Assembly (NCBI GenBank): GCA_037783545.1
Contig: JBBELK010000015.1
Location: 930,001 to 994,000 of the forward strand
Source of the DNA: Henricia sp. BOLD:AAB3569
Taxonomy: Eukaryota; Echinodermata; Asteroidea; Spinulosida; Echinasteridae
Direction: 5' to 3'
Length of the DNA stretch: 64,000 bases
The notes below the pieces were generated by a model. The model saw only the letters and a program-made list of their open reading frames with translations. It was not told the origin of the DNA and did not search any database. Every line of letters starts with the position of its first letter. The first letter of the stretch is position 1. Positions 1-12,420 of this stretch are shown here, piece by piece. The translations under genes were made by a program, and so were the position numbers.

Positions 1-99
1 CATTCAACACAAAAACCATGCATGATTTTTAAGGTTTTCTGAAGTATTACTGCATCTATGTGGTAGCCAGCAACCATTTTTTAGTTATATTGTTCTTGT

Positions 100-420
100 T
101 TTTAAAAGTTTTCCAATCATGTAATCTGTCTTCAACACAAGGTTTAGTCCAAGTTGAGACAAAGTGTCATCCCACGCAAGTTCAATCAGGTTGAAAACCC
201 AACAAAGTGGGTTTTCTGAGAGCCCGTAACTGCAAGGTTCTCCCAGAAACAGAAAATCAGAAATTGTCAAAATTCATTACTGTGGGAATCACTTTGTTCA
301 AACTGAAGGAAGTCAGTGAAGTGGAACAGTCTTGAAAGCGATTCCAAAGTGATTGGTCAATCTGTGCCTTATTATCCGCAAGTTCACCACATTCATTAAA
401 TTTCTGTTCTGATCACAATC
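100..420. repeat. Dispersed repeat, copy 1
   Basis: Matches 12030-12420 in the same order but without the palindromic insert. This explains the minus-strand open frame at 85-270. It lies left of the last visible UTP6 exon, so within a UTP6 intron. Confidence 0.65.
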
Positions 421-676
421 TGATATTTTAATTATGAAAACTGTCACTTTTCTGGAAGAATATAAGTTTTAAAATGTACCTTCCTAGTAACTTTCTGTAA
501 ACGTTTGTAGTAGAGTACTAAAGTAAAAATGTCACTTTGTGTGTTGCCAAGGTTACTGGGTCTACACTAAAACCAGTGAACTGTGCTTTAGCAGTGGTTG
601 TTTCAGATTACCAGTGAATGTTTAGACCCAGTAACCCCTGTAACTGACATCACACTTTAGTAGTCTATCTTGTTAC

Positions 677-3600
677 CTGCCCCTGCATCCGTCATGGCTA
701 ATTTAAGGTATTCTTCCCATAATGCAACTGAGCGCTTATGAGCTGTAGTCGCTGATGCTGCTACTTGCTTAGCTTCATCTATCATACCCAGGTTCTGCAG
801 CACTCTCAACTGATATACACATAGGAAATAGAATTAGAGATACAGCGCATTCTAATTGTTATCAGCTCATCAAATACTATGCATTCCTAGAACTGCCAAT
901 CCTCCTGGATTTCGCAACAGATTCCCTAAAAAATGACTGTTGTTTGTGCGCAATACTCTAATTAAAAGTAATTTTGGGGGTATTTTAAGCAGTTCCCCTC
1001 CCAAACACACGGGATGCGACATTTAAAAATGGTAGTTCTGAAGGTTAGACACCCCCACCTAGCCACTGACACCACCAAACTATTTGTGCATGATATTCTA
1101 AATAAACCTGTATTTTTTTTTACAAACAACCATTCCAGAATGAAATTTGTGGGTCCACATAAGCTTGGTAATGCCCAACACACAAGATATTTCATGAAAC
1201 ATGTGAAATAACTGTTAGTTATTGCTGAGCAGCCTGTTAGAGGGCATGAATTTGAATGTTATTTTGAAACACCCCCAAACATCCCTATATCCACCGCACC
1301 ACCCCTCGGGGAAATTCTTCAAATTCTTTGGTTTAATTTACCAAAACATGCACAACTACTCACCCATTTCAAGTATATGTCTGTTGTTAATTCACACTTG
1401 TTATCAGCCCTTAAGAAGACATGCAGCGTTTTTTCGGCTCTCTGTAGTGAAAAGCAAGAATGTACAAAATGTCTCAAAAAAAAGTGTCAAAAATATCTTT
1501 GCTCTAAAGGCTGAAAAATGTTCCACTTTATTTTATAATTTTCAAACCGAATGAATCAGGCATTTGTTAAAAAGATGGCATTTTATGCTGGTAAACAGTT
1601 TTGTTTGTTTAAAAAGCAAAATAAGTATGAATGTGCAAAATATGAATGCTCATCGAGTGTCTGCCCGGTGAGTCAGAGGTTTTGGGTTCAAATCCCAATA
1701 GAGCCCTCACAATTGTTCTCTTATCCCAAGTTTGGCTTGCACATAGAATGTCATTGTAGCTCATTTAAACAGCTAGTGGGCTATTCACCCATCGACTTGC
1801 GAGGCATATGCAGTACGATAGGTGACAGAAGGTACCCCTTCCATTGCTCTCCCATTGTGTCTCAAACATCCAAGGAATTTTAAAGGAATTCCTTTCAGGT
1901 TTTAAAGGGAAGAGTGTGTTGAGGTGTAGGGTCAGTAGGGGGAGTCCCTTTGTCACATATCGTGCTGGTTATAGACCGTATCGAATAGCCGCCATTTCGT
2001 GGGGCAATTTCTTTGTTTCTCAAGGACATGCATGGTTGCACATATTGTGCTTCCATTGTTGAACGGTTTAAGTAACAAAAGGTGTCCCACGTAATGGCGG
2101 CTATTCGATACGGTCTATACTTGCAAGGCCTGCGATTACAAAAATGCACAGCACACAACTCAAACTTGCCTGCAATTGATATGACATACCTCATCGCTGA
2201 TATCGCTGGGTCCACCCCGTTCTAATCTCTCCACACAGAAGTTGGCATACTGTGCCCACATTGCGACAGTTGGTAGTCTCTCCACAGCCCTTTCGAATAC
2301 CTCATGGCAATGCGTCTCTTCAGTAAATTGGATCGATTCTGTATCTGCTTAAGAGAAATTTATCGTTCTTTCATCTCATAAAGGCAGGAACACAAAAGCA
2401 CACTGCTACATTGTTCCTCGTTGGCAACATTTTGATAGGCACATAATATATTACTCAAAATTTCCCAAGGATCACTTATTAATCTTGATTTTTTATATAA
2501 ATCCTGGAAATAACGTAAGATGCTAATTTTTTGTAACCTGTTTTCTTACACAATGGAGCAATAAGATTTGTAATTATTACGTTTAGTAAAATTAAATATG
2601 AAAAATTACCAGTGTTCGTAAGCAAAATCTGAGTAGTATGGTTAATGTTCTTCTTGGGTGAAAATACCACTTTTTCAGTTAGGATTTTCTTTATACAAGG
2701 CAATTTCAGAAAGTGCACAAAAAAGTTAAAAACCATCACAAAATGATATCCAAACATTCAGCAATTATTCACGAAATTTATTTGATGAAAATTACCAAAA
2801 GACTTTATGCAGCAGGAATTTGTGACATGTGCAACAACGGTTAACGATTATGAGCAGCTATATATTTTACCTTCATTGCTTGCTGTGAGATGTCTTCTGG
2901 CTTGGGCATTCCACATCAATTCATTCTCAGGATAGGCTTCTTGCAAGCTGGCAAAATCATAATGAATTTAGAGTACGGTAGCAGAGGTAATGTTACTTAG
3001 AGCTTGATCACAAAAATGATACTTCAAAATATTATACAAATGTACTTCAAAAAAGTGTTGTGCACCCTTGTGCTCCCCACTGCACCCCCTTCAACCCCCT
3101 CCCCCCACCCCACCCCACCCCCCCCCCCCCCCCCCTCCAAAAAAATAAGATTTGAGGTTTGGAAAACTGCGCGTGTAAGCTACATGTACTTTACGTCAAC
3201 ATGTTTGCAGGCAATTTATTTTTTAAAAGCACATTCACTTTGCAATTTCTTCCACAAAGGTACCATTTGACACAGAAAATAATTCATGTGGTGTTTGTTA
3301 CCATTGCTATCAACACTTTTAGTCAGGTTTTTCTTGTCAACTTGTGAAGTAACATTTTGGATAACTGCAAATTATGTATTGAGGCTTTAAGCTGAGTATC
3401 TGAAGACAAAAATGTGAGTTGCACTGTACTACTTTTCAAGTAACTGTAGCACACTTACTCTTGATAAATGTCTTCCTCCAGGTCTTGTGTGAAATCAAAT
3501 TTCTGGCACACCGGGATGAAGGCCAAGTGAAGATCGATGTCACCTTATGAAGGAATATTGAGATGAACGTTAATGTTATGAAGTCACATGTATTGTTGGT

Positions 3601-6600
3601 GAAAGGGTTGACATGGCCGTTAATTTGTATTCATAAATACCTTAGACAGAACACATGAAGAAGAAAAAACCCTGGAAATTTTAGGAATTTTTTTAGTTAT
3701 TTTTTTTGTAAGGCGCCCTACAAAGTTGTCAACATTTTCACAGTTCTACAGAGAGTAGTATGTTTGAAGCTCCCCTCCCCTCCCCTCCCCCCGAATTACT
3801 TATCAACATTTGTTGTTAGTACCACAAAGTGTGAACATTTTACAGTGCATGTAAAGTCCTACACGGCCCTCGACCCTCTCCCCCTTCCTACATTTTGTAC
3901 AACTGTTGACAACTTTGGACCATCTGCAAGTATTGTAACCTACCTGGTATGTCATGAGTGGCCATCTTGTAGACAACCCTAGCTATCCCACCCCGCATCA
4001 CAGTGTCCTCCACGCCCTCCTCTGCCCCAATCTTAGATTGTTGTAGAAGAGCCCAGCGTTTCCTTTGCTAAAAGTGAAGAAAAATTCGTCAATTTTATTA
4101 CTCCCGAGAGGAAAAGTTCAGAAGTTTATCATAATTTTGTCTTTAAAATGACTCATCAAGCATTGGTAAGTGCAGATTTGATGGAAAAAACCCAAATTTT
4201 TGGAGTAAAAAAATTTAAGATTTTGTGAGAAACACTTTAAAACTTTTTAGCCAGTCTCCTCTGTTTTGCACACAAGGTATGAAGCCATAATCAACTTCTC
4301 AATTAATGCCTCATAAGCTATGCTGGAGCATATTCTGCAGCAAAACTCAGTCAACGAATTTAAACAGATACAATGCTATATGGGTCTTTCCACACTAATG
4401 GGCCTATTTGAAAAATAAGTCAATAATTCCTTTGAGATGTCTTTAGTTTATCTCCAACTTAAAGAAATTCCCTTGTACTGTTCTCGGGAGATAACTTTTG
4501 CCCAAAAATGTAATAAAATGCTGCCACAACATACATTTCTGAAAAGCTTGTGCACAAATTTTCCATATACGTATGTAACGGTGGACAGACAAAAGTGTGA
4601 CATTTTTGTCTGTCCACCGTTACATACGTATATGGAAAATTTGTACACAAGCTTTTCAGAAAAGTATATTGTGGCAGCATTTTCTTACATTTTTGGGCAA
4701 AAGTTATCTCCCCAGAACAGTACAAGGGAATTTCTTTAAGTTGGAGATAAACAAAAGACATCTTAAAGGAATTATTGACTTATTTTTCAAATAGGCCCAT
4801 TGGTGTGGAAAGACCCATATCAAATCATGAAAAATAAAATCATGATCACTTCAAATGACTAAGGGGAGACAATTTAAGAACTTACATTATCAGCATGCAT
4901 TAACTCCATCCGAAAGTACTGTTGGTAAAATAAAGGAAAGGATATTGCATATTAAAGGAAGCCCATGTTGATGAAACTGCCGTGTGAAAATTTTAGCATA
5001 TAGGTGCAATACTTCAGAAAAAATGAACAATCCATTCATGGCTTTTGTGTTGAGTTGAATGGTAAAAAAAAGTATTTTGCAAAAGACTTTTTTTTCTTCA
5101 GAAAACCTCCTTCAGTTGTTAATTTTTTTAAAGTATTTTGCAATTTAAAAAAAAAAGTCTTTTGCAAAATACTTTTTAAGAAAACCACCTTCAGTTGTTA
5201 ATTTCTGACACAAAATACCATATTGGACAGAAATAAATTTATGTGGTGTTTGTTACCATTGTTATTAACTCGTTTGGTAAGGTTTTTCTTGTCAACTCAT
5301 GAAAAAAAAAAACGGGTCACTGCAAATGATGTCAACCTTTAATGGAAGTCAACAAGCACACTAGATACTATTTGAGTGAAGCACGTCAAAGACTGATTCA
5401 TACCTCAATGCGAAGCCTGTGGTTGGTTGGGTGGTGTCTAATGGCTCTTAGCAGCAAGCTACGAGCATTCTCTGAAGACTGGTTATCTTCCATCTGAAAC
5501 TTGGCAGCTATGATCCACAAGCCTGTACACAAGAAAGTCAAAATAGGGCAAATATTTCATCGTTATTGAAATATTTAAACAATGGTTTAAGAATATGTTT
5601 GTTTGCAAGGTTAGTGCAGCTGATGAAGAAATACACAGAAAATAAACTAGTTTTCTTTGGATCAATTGCATGTTCTGCATGTTGTTACAGGAAAGAATTT
5701 CCATCAAAAGAAAAATGTGTATGCAGCAAAATGATTTACTTTGCACAGTGTGGCCATTATGAAAGGTGGTGAAATCATCACTGTGACAAGTTATTTTCCT
5801 GTGTGGTAATGGATGTGTGGGCATTTTGAACTTTCTTTTGCTGTTAATCACCTCCGCTAAGACCATGGAATGATAAGACGAACAGTCAGAGACATGAGGA
5901 GACGATGTGAGCTGTGTAACGAGAGAAATGGTGGGCATGTTGAGGGCACACACCCCTGAATTTATCTGTAAGGTAAGGTTCGGAAAGAAATGTGTTCTTT
6001 CATCACTTCATTGCCCTTATCCCACTTTCAAGTGAAGTGCTAATTTGTCACAGTGATGATTTCACCACCTTTCATAATGGCCATGTTTGGTCATACATGA
6101 CAGTTACACAATGACCCTGGTACCATTGGACAGAGGACAGACCGGACTTTCCTTACATACACACCTCTTTCTGAAATATTGCACAGATTTCTGATAATTT
6201 GCATTTAAAGATGGGTTTCCTTTTTTTTATGGACACCCTGTAGTTCACTTACGCTAGTCGTGCCTAACAAAATTATTCCCAAAATTTGAATTAAATATGC
6301 CTGAATTTTTATGTAGGATTCCGTTTAAAGCAACGTAGTTTGCTAGAACTTGAAAAATTGACTGTTGTAGTCAGTCTGAACGACTGACTTGGTTTCAGAT
6401 GTTGATCTTTACACGAGACGAACCTGATATAAATGTGTACAAATCTTACCAGGGTTTTTGGAATGCATCTTGAGAAGTCTTGTGAAGAGTCTACTCAGTT
6501 CATTCTTCATGTTCTGTTGAAGGTAAAAAAAAACATAGAAAAATCAAATAATTCAACGTCACCGGCGATGCACCAATCAGATGACAGGTTTTTTTGAGGG

Positions 6601-9415
6601 TCTTAACTCTGTTGCAATCTGCATGTTTTTAAAGATACCGTTAAAAAAAACCACCGATATTTTGTAAACTAATTTAACCGGTTCCATAAAGCAGTGCAGT
6701 AACTACACCAACCTTTTTGCTTTCACATCCAAATTAGAGATTGCAAATTTCATGTTTTCTTTCCATGGATGGTATTTTGGAAAAGGAAAGGAAGATGCAT
6801 GCGCGCTATCCGCGCTTTACTGCGGGCGCTCAACTCCGGACTCCTTAGCTTTTGAGCCTGCATTTAACCCGGCGATAGAGCCGACTACTGCTCAGGTCTG
6901 CAGTTTTCTTCCCCAGTGCAAGCACCAGGTACCTATTAATGACTGGGTGGCCGGGGCCCGCTACACCAGCTGATGCTAGTGGCGATGTACAGCTACATTT
7001 TCCAGACCAATGGAAAAGCCTGCGACTGCATCGAGGTTCGAACCCACGACCCTCCAATTGCAAGCCCAATCCTCTACCGCTTTGCCACAGTGCTGTACAT
7101 TGGTATTTTGGGGAGGGATTTATATTATTGTTAGGCAAGATTGAACGAAATGCATTTTCTGGAAAAGTCTAAACAAGCTCCATCGAGTCATGCTTACCCA
7201 CTTCTTGCAAAACTGGATGTGCGAGAACCACAATTTCTGATCATCACAGAACATGGTGCATGCTCTCTAAAAACAAAATTAAAATAAAACGGTCCTGAAA
7301 TGTTTGAATGATTCATGACAACTCATCATGCACAATGAATTTACAAAATTTTGGTGTCAAAAAATATAGAAATTATTACCCGGAAGAGCTTCATGATCCT
7401 TCTGATAACTGCATACTCGATCTCATCCTTCTTGAAAAAGTAGTTCATTCTCTAAAATGGAAAGAAAAAATGGTATTTTTTTCATATACATTGAACACGG
7501 ATTTGGGTAAATTTATATGTTGGAATCGATAGCTTATTCAATTCTAAGATATACTTCCCACTGACACTTCCGTCGCAAATGTTGCATTTCTGAGATAAAT
7601 AAATGATAAAATTACTGCATAAAGTAATGCACAAAATGACGTGGCGAGCGGTCTGTGCGTAAGCGCGACAACAGAGGGCGCTGTGCGCGCGCGTGAATGG
7701 TTATCTTGTGCACTAACTAAAGGCAATTTTTGAGGAAGAAAACGTGATTTTTCTACAGAAAAGCAACATTTGCGACAAAAGTGCAAGTGGGAAGTATATC
7801 TTAAAATTACATTATGTGTTGATTCCAGCAGGTAATTTCCTTAAAATCTTTGTTCAATGTATACGAAAAAAATACCGAAAAAAAATCACTGTAGTACAGG
7901 CCACGGAAAGAAATTTACAAGTCGGACGTCACATAGGCCCTCATGCACTAAGCCTATGGGACAACTCATAAATATTATACGTTTTTCCTAGTAAATTCTT
8001 CATATTTTTTCCCCTCCAAATTTTGGTTTCTTTATTAGATTTGCACTTATTGGTGTATAATAAATAATTTTATAGCAAAATTAGTGACGTCCGAGTACTA
8101 AATTCTTATCCAGGCCATGGAAGATGAATATTTTAATAAAATAAAATTATAAAAAGTGTCACTCACCTCTCTTCTTTTCCTAATTAAAGCCAAAAGATTG
8201 ACTTCATACTGGGGAGAAAGTCAGAGAAAAAGAGAGATAAATACACATGAATAAGTTTCAGGAAATTAAATAAATTAAACATTATCCTACTGGTCAATTG
8301 ATCAGTAAATTTCAATATTTCCTCTATTTTAGGCTGGCTGAGGAAGAAAAACTAATTTAAGAATGGGAAAAATTAAAGATTTCTTTTGGAAAACTGGAAA
8401 GAATTGAGTACCGTAGTTGTGGCTTTAGACCTTGTGTGCAAAACATGACAGACTGGCTGAAAGTGTTTCCTAAGAAAATCTTTGATTTTTCCCACTCTTA
8501 AATTTGGGGTTTTTCCTATCAAATTTGAATTTACTAATACTTGATAGGTCATTATAAAGAAAAATATCAATGATCAACTTCTGAATTCTTACTCTATTTT
8601 GTACAGTACAGTTTTTGTACTTTATTCTGCAAACAGATGCTAAAGCCTAAAGGGCCATGTGGGCAGCGAGCAACTTGTACATATCCTAGCTCCATGCTCC
8701 ATGTATATATTTAGTAAAAGTGCAACGAAATGTACCGGCAAAACTACTTCAACAACTACCCCACCTGTCCAGGCTATCTATAATTGGGACCTCCCTAAAA
8801 ACTTCTCGTAATTCTCGTAAGTGTTTGTCATGAAACAAACCTGAATATAACGCAGGAAATCTTGCTTATCCTGTTTGAGTCTGACAAGTCGATATTCATA
8901 ACTTGTCCGCTTCTTCACAATGGTTCTGCGGAAGAGAAAAAATGGAAATATTGAACAGTTTTATTGTTTTCCTTAAAGGTGTATTATCTCAGTTTGGGGC
9001 TATTTTCACCTTTTAAATACATTTGAATAAAAGTAGGCATAAACTAGCGGCTACGGGGTAAAGCGGCTACGGTCTTAAAGTGGCCATGGAGCAAAGTGGC
9101 GATGGGGCAAAGCTGCGACGAAATGAAGTGGCAATGGAGCGAAGCGGCAACAGGGTGATGCGACAACAGGACAAGCAGCGACAAGGGACAAGTGGCGACA
9201 AGGGCAAAACACCGTCGCGGGGGGCGGGGTGGAGAGGCAAAGTCAAGAGAACTTCAGTCAGCATGGTCAGTGACAGTGAGTCACGCGTACAAAATTCTTT
9301 TCATTTCATTGTTTATAACTCACTTTATTTCAGCTTTCTCAAACAGACCAACACGCTCTAATTGCTCAAGCTCCTGGAGAGTTTCTTCAATATTCTGGTG
9401 AACAAATTCAGCCAT
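677..9415 (-). CDS. UTP6: UTP6 small-subunit processome component, 3' part beyond window
   Basis: UTP6 is a nucleolar HAT-repeat protein of the U3 snoRNP/SSU processome needed for early 18S rRNA processing (family knowledge). Fourteen coding exons are visible on the minus strand: 9324-9415, 8841-8925, 8167-8208, 7380-7451, 7198-7266, 6450-6513, 5404-5522, 4886-4918, 3944-4067, 3459-3543, 2871-2947, 2190-2344, 1364-1441 and 677-809. All have GT..AG borders and the phases join without a stop. The start ATG at 9415 opens MAEFVHQNIEETLQELEQLE, the typical UTP6 N terminus. Later landmarks are YEVNLLALIRKRRE, KKDEIEYAVIRRIM, LWFSHIQFCKKW, YFRMELMHA and FDFTQDLEEDIYQ. About 409 residues are encoded here; vertebrate UTP6 has about 600, so roughly 190 C-terminal residues lie left of base 677. 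Two exons are very small (42 and 33 bp). Introns hold MITEs, a large palindrome and a SINE. No promoter element is obvious upstream of 9415. Confidence 0.93.
1970..2119. repeat. TATAGACCGTATCGAATAG MITE, copy 1
   Basis: The terminal inverted repeat TATAGACCGTATCGAATAGC is mirrored at the right end, with an internal GGACATGCATGGTTGCACA core. It belongs to a family with copies at 43825-43942 and 62257-62404. It lies in the UTP6 intron between exons 1364-1441 and 2190-2344. A separate dispersed block just left of it (about 1790-1965) recurs at 25020-25200. Confidence 0.8.
3195..3375. repeat. GTGGTGTTTGTTACCATTG dispersed repeat
   Basis: The block GTGGTGTTTGTTACCATTG, then TTTTTCTTGTCAACT and a GCAAAT-type end, recurs at 5200-5330, 23870-23990 and 38600-38710. 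All four copies share order, with no terminal structure I could define. Confidence 0.6.
3700..3930. repeat. Dispersed repeat shared with 22140-22365
   Basis: GTTGTCAACATTTTCACAGTTCTACAGAG, in part, TTACAGTGCATGTAAAGTCC and CGGCCCTCGACC are common to both copies, in the same order. A C-rich run precedes it at 3096-3136. Confidence 0.6.
4378..4820. repeat. 443-bp near-perfect palindrome (foldback element)
   Basis: Two arms of about 217 bp are nearly exact reverse complements and meet at a 9-nt loop at 4595-4603. The ends read ATATGGGTCTTTCCACAC and its complement. Each arm carries the same roughly 100-codon open frame, which is a by-product of symmetry rather than evidence for a gene. The element sits in the UTP6 intron between the exons at 3944-4067 and 4886-4918. 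It is a foldback-type transposon or an inverted duplication; I saw no target-site duplication I could trust. Confidence 0.85.
6880..7105 (-). mobile_element. tRNA-derived SINE (minus orientation)
   Basis: On the minus strand a tRNA-like head reads GTGGCAAAGCGGTAGAGGA, then GTCGTGGGTTCGAACC, i.e. A-box and B-box type promoter motifs in the correct order and spacing. It lies between the UTP6 exons at 6450-6513 and 7198-7266. Confidence 0.55.
7545..7803. repeat. MITE with 40-bp terminal inverted repeats
   Basis: The left end TAAGATATACTTCCCACTG is matched by its reverse complement at the right end. The internal GCAACATTTGCGAC / GTCGCAAATGTTGC pair is also inverted. The element lies in the UTP6 intron upstream of exon 7380-7451. 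It has no coding capacity. Confidence 0.75.
8358..8515. repeat. Short inverted-repeat element in UTP6 intron 2
   Basis: AAGAATGGGAAAAATTAAAGA at the left is mirrored by TCTTTGATTTTTCCCACTCTT at the right. A related degraded block, sharing the motif with TTTTGCACACAAGGT, is found at about 4160-4280. Confidence 0.55.
9045..9235. repeat. Degenerate short tandem repeat in UTP6 intron 1
   Basis: Roughly 12-bp units of the type AAGTGGCGATGGAGCA recur with drift through GCGGCAACAGG and GTGGCGACAAGGG. The composition is purine-rich and GC-richer than the flanks. The open frames across it are repeat-born. Confidence 0.5.
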
Positions 9416-10249
9416 TTTTTCTATCAAAACACCGAACTTTTCTCGCTAGTCAGACTAGACACGTCCGCTCACACAGACATGTGCTACAGATATGCAGAGC
9501 GCCACCACGTGGTTCAAGAATTTTAATTTTAAACGCGCAAATTTAAAATTGGGCAATCCACCACAGCAAACGTCGCGTTCGTGTTTGCTTGCGCAATTTT
9601 AAATTTGCGCAATGTGTTCGAAGCCACGAGACAAATAAGTTGAGGGCGCACTACACTGAACACGTTCTTTCACATAAACTTGCATAAAATGGATTAGGCC
9701 TAAAGTCTATCATTATATTCACGCTTTCTCGCATGTCAACCATGTTTGAAAAACAAGTTTTTTGTTTTACACAAAATTCGTTGAAATTTGTTATTAAATC
9801 TGGTAAGATCAAACGTTGTTTGTCGTCGCTTCACCCCATTTGCCGATGGGGCGAGATGACTGACATCGGGTTGTTTACTATTGGACAAGTCGCCCCTTAA
9901 ATGCGAAATCGAGTAGCTAGTAATGCACAGTACAGACACCCAGGATTTATGACTTGTTACGAACCATGTAAAACTGTATTTTAGTTTGATGATAAACACG
10001 TAAAATTAAGAATGCAAATGTCATGATTTGTTTAAAGAAAAACTTAAAATTACTATTTATTTATTTATTTATTTACCACATCCAACAGTGGAGAGACCGC
10101 CAATTACAGGAATGGGAATTTAGTGCAGGGTCCCAATTTATGTCCGTGCACGGTAATCTTTCCGCAAAATCATGCACATTGCCACATCCCCCTCCTCCCC
10201 GCCCCCAACAAACACACATAAATCAAAGAGTTAAGGCCTACTTAAGCTA

Positions 10250-10375
10250 TAACGTAAATGTTGGCATAGTCGCCAGGTCCGAATATCGGCACCCTATTGA
10301 TGAACAATGGCTGATGAATAGGGTGGCGACCTCACGAACCTGGCGACAATGCCGACATTTTTTTTTTTTACGTTA
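10250..10375. repeat. TAACGTAAATGT(T/C)GGCATAGTC MITE, copy 1
   Basis: Inverted ends TAACGTAAATGTTGGCATAG and GACATTTTT...ACGTTA, with the core GGTGGCGACCTCACGAACCTGG. A related copy lies at 36382-36508 and an interrupted one at 10581-10948. Confidence 0.72.
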
Positions 10376-10580
10376 GACTCCGGCATTTTCTTTTGTCTTT
10401 CTATGGTAATTACAGCTTCATATTTGAGTGCTTTCCAGCAGATTGGCCCAGCACTTGGCCTGAATAGCGTAAGATGGGCCTCAAAGAAAGCGAGTAGTAG
10501 TAAAAGGAATCATGGCGGTAAAAGTCCCGGCCAGAGGCTCGGCCTCAAAATGCAAGAAGGTATAAATCATATCATACTGC

Positions 10581-10948
10581 AACATAAATGTTGGTATAGT
10601 CTCCAGGTCTGTGACCTCACCACCCTATTGAACAATATAATGGCTGCTGAATACTGGGGTGGCGACCTCGCGGACCAGGGGCCAATTTCATAAAGCTGTT
10701 TAACAGAAAAATTTGCTTAATCCAAAATTTGTTTGCTTTATAAAAATGGGTTTTAGTCAAAATATTATGTATTGTATATTACTATTGACGGGTGTTTTGC
10801 CATTCTTGCTAAAAAACACAAGTTGATATACAATTTTGACTAGTATTAACCCATTTTTATAAAACAAGCAAATTTTGGATTAAGCAAATTGTTCTGCTAA
10901 AGACCTTTTATGAAATTGCCTCTGACGACTATGCAGACTTTTACGTTA
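10581..10948. repeat. Interrupted MITE carrying a second MITE
   Basis: The outer element is a copy of the family at 10250-10375, split after GCGACCTCGCGGACCAGG and resumed at CTGACGACTATGCAGAC. The insert (about 10679-10922) has inverted ends GGGGCCAATTTCATAAAGCTG and its near complement, and a TTTGCTTAATCCAAAATTTG inner repeat. Confidence 0.75.
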
Positions 10949-10970
10949 GTCTTTTACTAGTTTGGATAAT

Positions 10971-11254
10971 TGTGACCTGCTCTGCAAAAAAGGGTCTTAA
11001 GTCGCGCTGGCTAGTATTCTTTTTGCGACCATAAAAAGAAATCTGTGGCATTTCTACGCTCATTAAAATACCTAAACACAAAATAAATTCCAGGCGTAAC
11101 GCAGACATTCCCGGCGGTATCTGGGCACCGCCAGGAATTTCCATTGTGTTTTGGTATTTTATTGAGCGTGGATTTGCCGCGGATTTCTTTTGATGGTCGC
11201 AAAAAGAATACTAGCCAGCGCGACTTAAGACCCTTTTTTGCAGAGCGGGTCACA
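10971..11254. repeat. TGTGACC...GGTCACA MITE, copy 1
   Basis: A 284-bp hairpin-like element. Arms include CTTAAGTCGCGCTGGCTAGT and complement; the centre reads GGGCACCGCCAGGAATTTCC. The second copy is at 52939-53211. Confidence 0.8.
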
Positions 11255-12029
11255 ATTAGAACACTTGATGCTCCTTTTCTATAATTCTTGTTTTAACAAG
11301 GCAGATCCATCAAAATAAATTGCAAAGTAATCTAATACAAGACATGTTATTTCATGTGTAAAGGGCTTGAAATGTCTTTTAAAATGAGGGGTTTTGGCAT
11401 TTGCCAGAAGGTTTTCAGAACTAAAGTTATTGTTGATTTTTTTCAGTCAAATTAAACTTTTATATAACCTTAAATTTTTGTAGTCTTTTTAGACTGATGT
11501 AATTCAGACAGTTATATGTTGTTTATAAATATTTTCCCTGCTAGAATTGAAGTTTTCCATCCAATCCACACTTACTGATGGTTTATAAGTCGTGTTAAGA
11601 ACAAAATAGTGATGGTCAATTTTTAAATACTCTCAAATCAGAACAGTGTCAATAAACTCCACATTACTGTTTTTTGCCTTTTCAGGAAGTTATGTCCAAC
11701 CTGGTATGATCTTAGTTCGACAGAAGATGGCGTTTAGATGGTACCCAGGCAGCTTTGTACGTATTCATAATTACTGTCGAGTCAAGGGAAGCAGTTGCAT
11801 AATATATAGTACTAAAAAAAAGGAATGCAAATTATACTGTGATTGAAAGATCGAGGAGGCTGAAAGGTGTAACATTTTATCGGTCAGCAAAGTCTAACAA
11901 TGACAATCTCTCGTGGCAAGGCTGACTGTACCAGCCTCTGTAAGAGCCACTGAGGCAGGGTGCGCCACTCTGCCTGAAGTGACTCCCTGAGCTCTTGCAC
12001 TTCTTTGGTTGTTTGGAAGACATGCGGAT

Positions 12030-12420
12030 GCAGCGGTCAGCTCATCCCATGCAGGTTCAATCAGGTTGATAACCCAACAAAAATGGTTTTCTAAAAGCCC
12101 TTAACTACAGAATTTTCCCAGAAACATAAAATGTCACATTTCATTACTGTGGGAAATCACTTTGTTCAAACAGATATCGATTTCACAAAAGTTAAGACGA
12201 GTTCAATGCGTCCTAATTTCAATCCCAATGTCCCAAGATAGGAAGAGTGACCCTTCCTAAGACGCGTCTTATCGCTTTGTGAAATCGGCTCCAGGTCATC
12301 TAGAATCTGAAGGAAATCACTGAAGCAGAACAGTCTTGAAAGCGATTCAAAAGTGATTGGTCGATCAGTGCCTTATTCACAAGTTCACTGTATTCAAACT
12401 TCTGAGCTGAACAAGAATTA
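12030..12420. repeat. Dispersed repeat, copy 2 (with small palindromic insert)
   Basis: Shares CCCAACAAAAATGGTTTTCT, GAACAGTCTTGAAAGCGATT and AGTGATTGGTCGATC with 100-420. A third partial copy in reverse is at 19900-20100. Unlike the first copy, it holds an insert at 12178-12287 whose ends CGATTTCACAAA and TTTGTGAAATCG are inverted. Confidence 0.65.

Noticed and set aside
3004..3270. Open frame with proline run
   Set aside because: It crosses a poly-C tract and a dispersed repeat in a UTP6 intron.
4437..4761. Two similar 100-codon open frames on opposite strands
   Set aside because: They are mirror images produced by the palindrome 4378-4820, with no domain.
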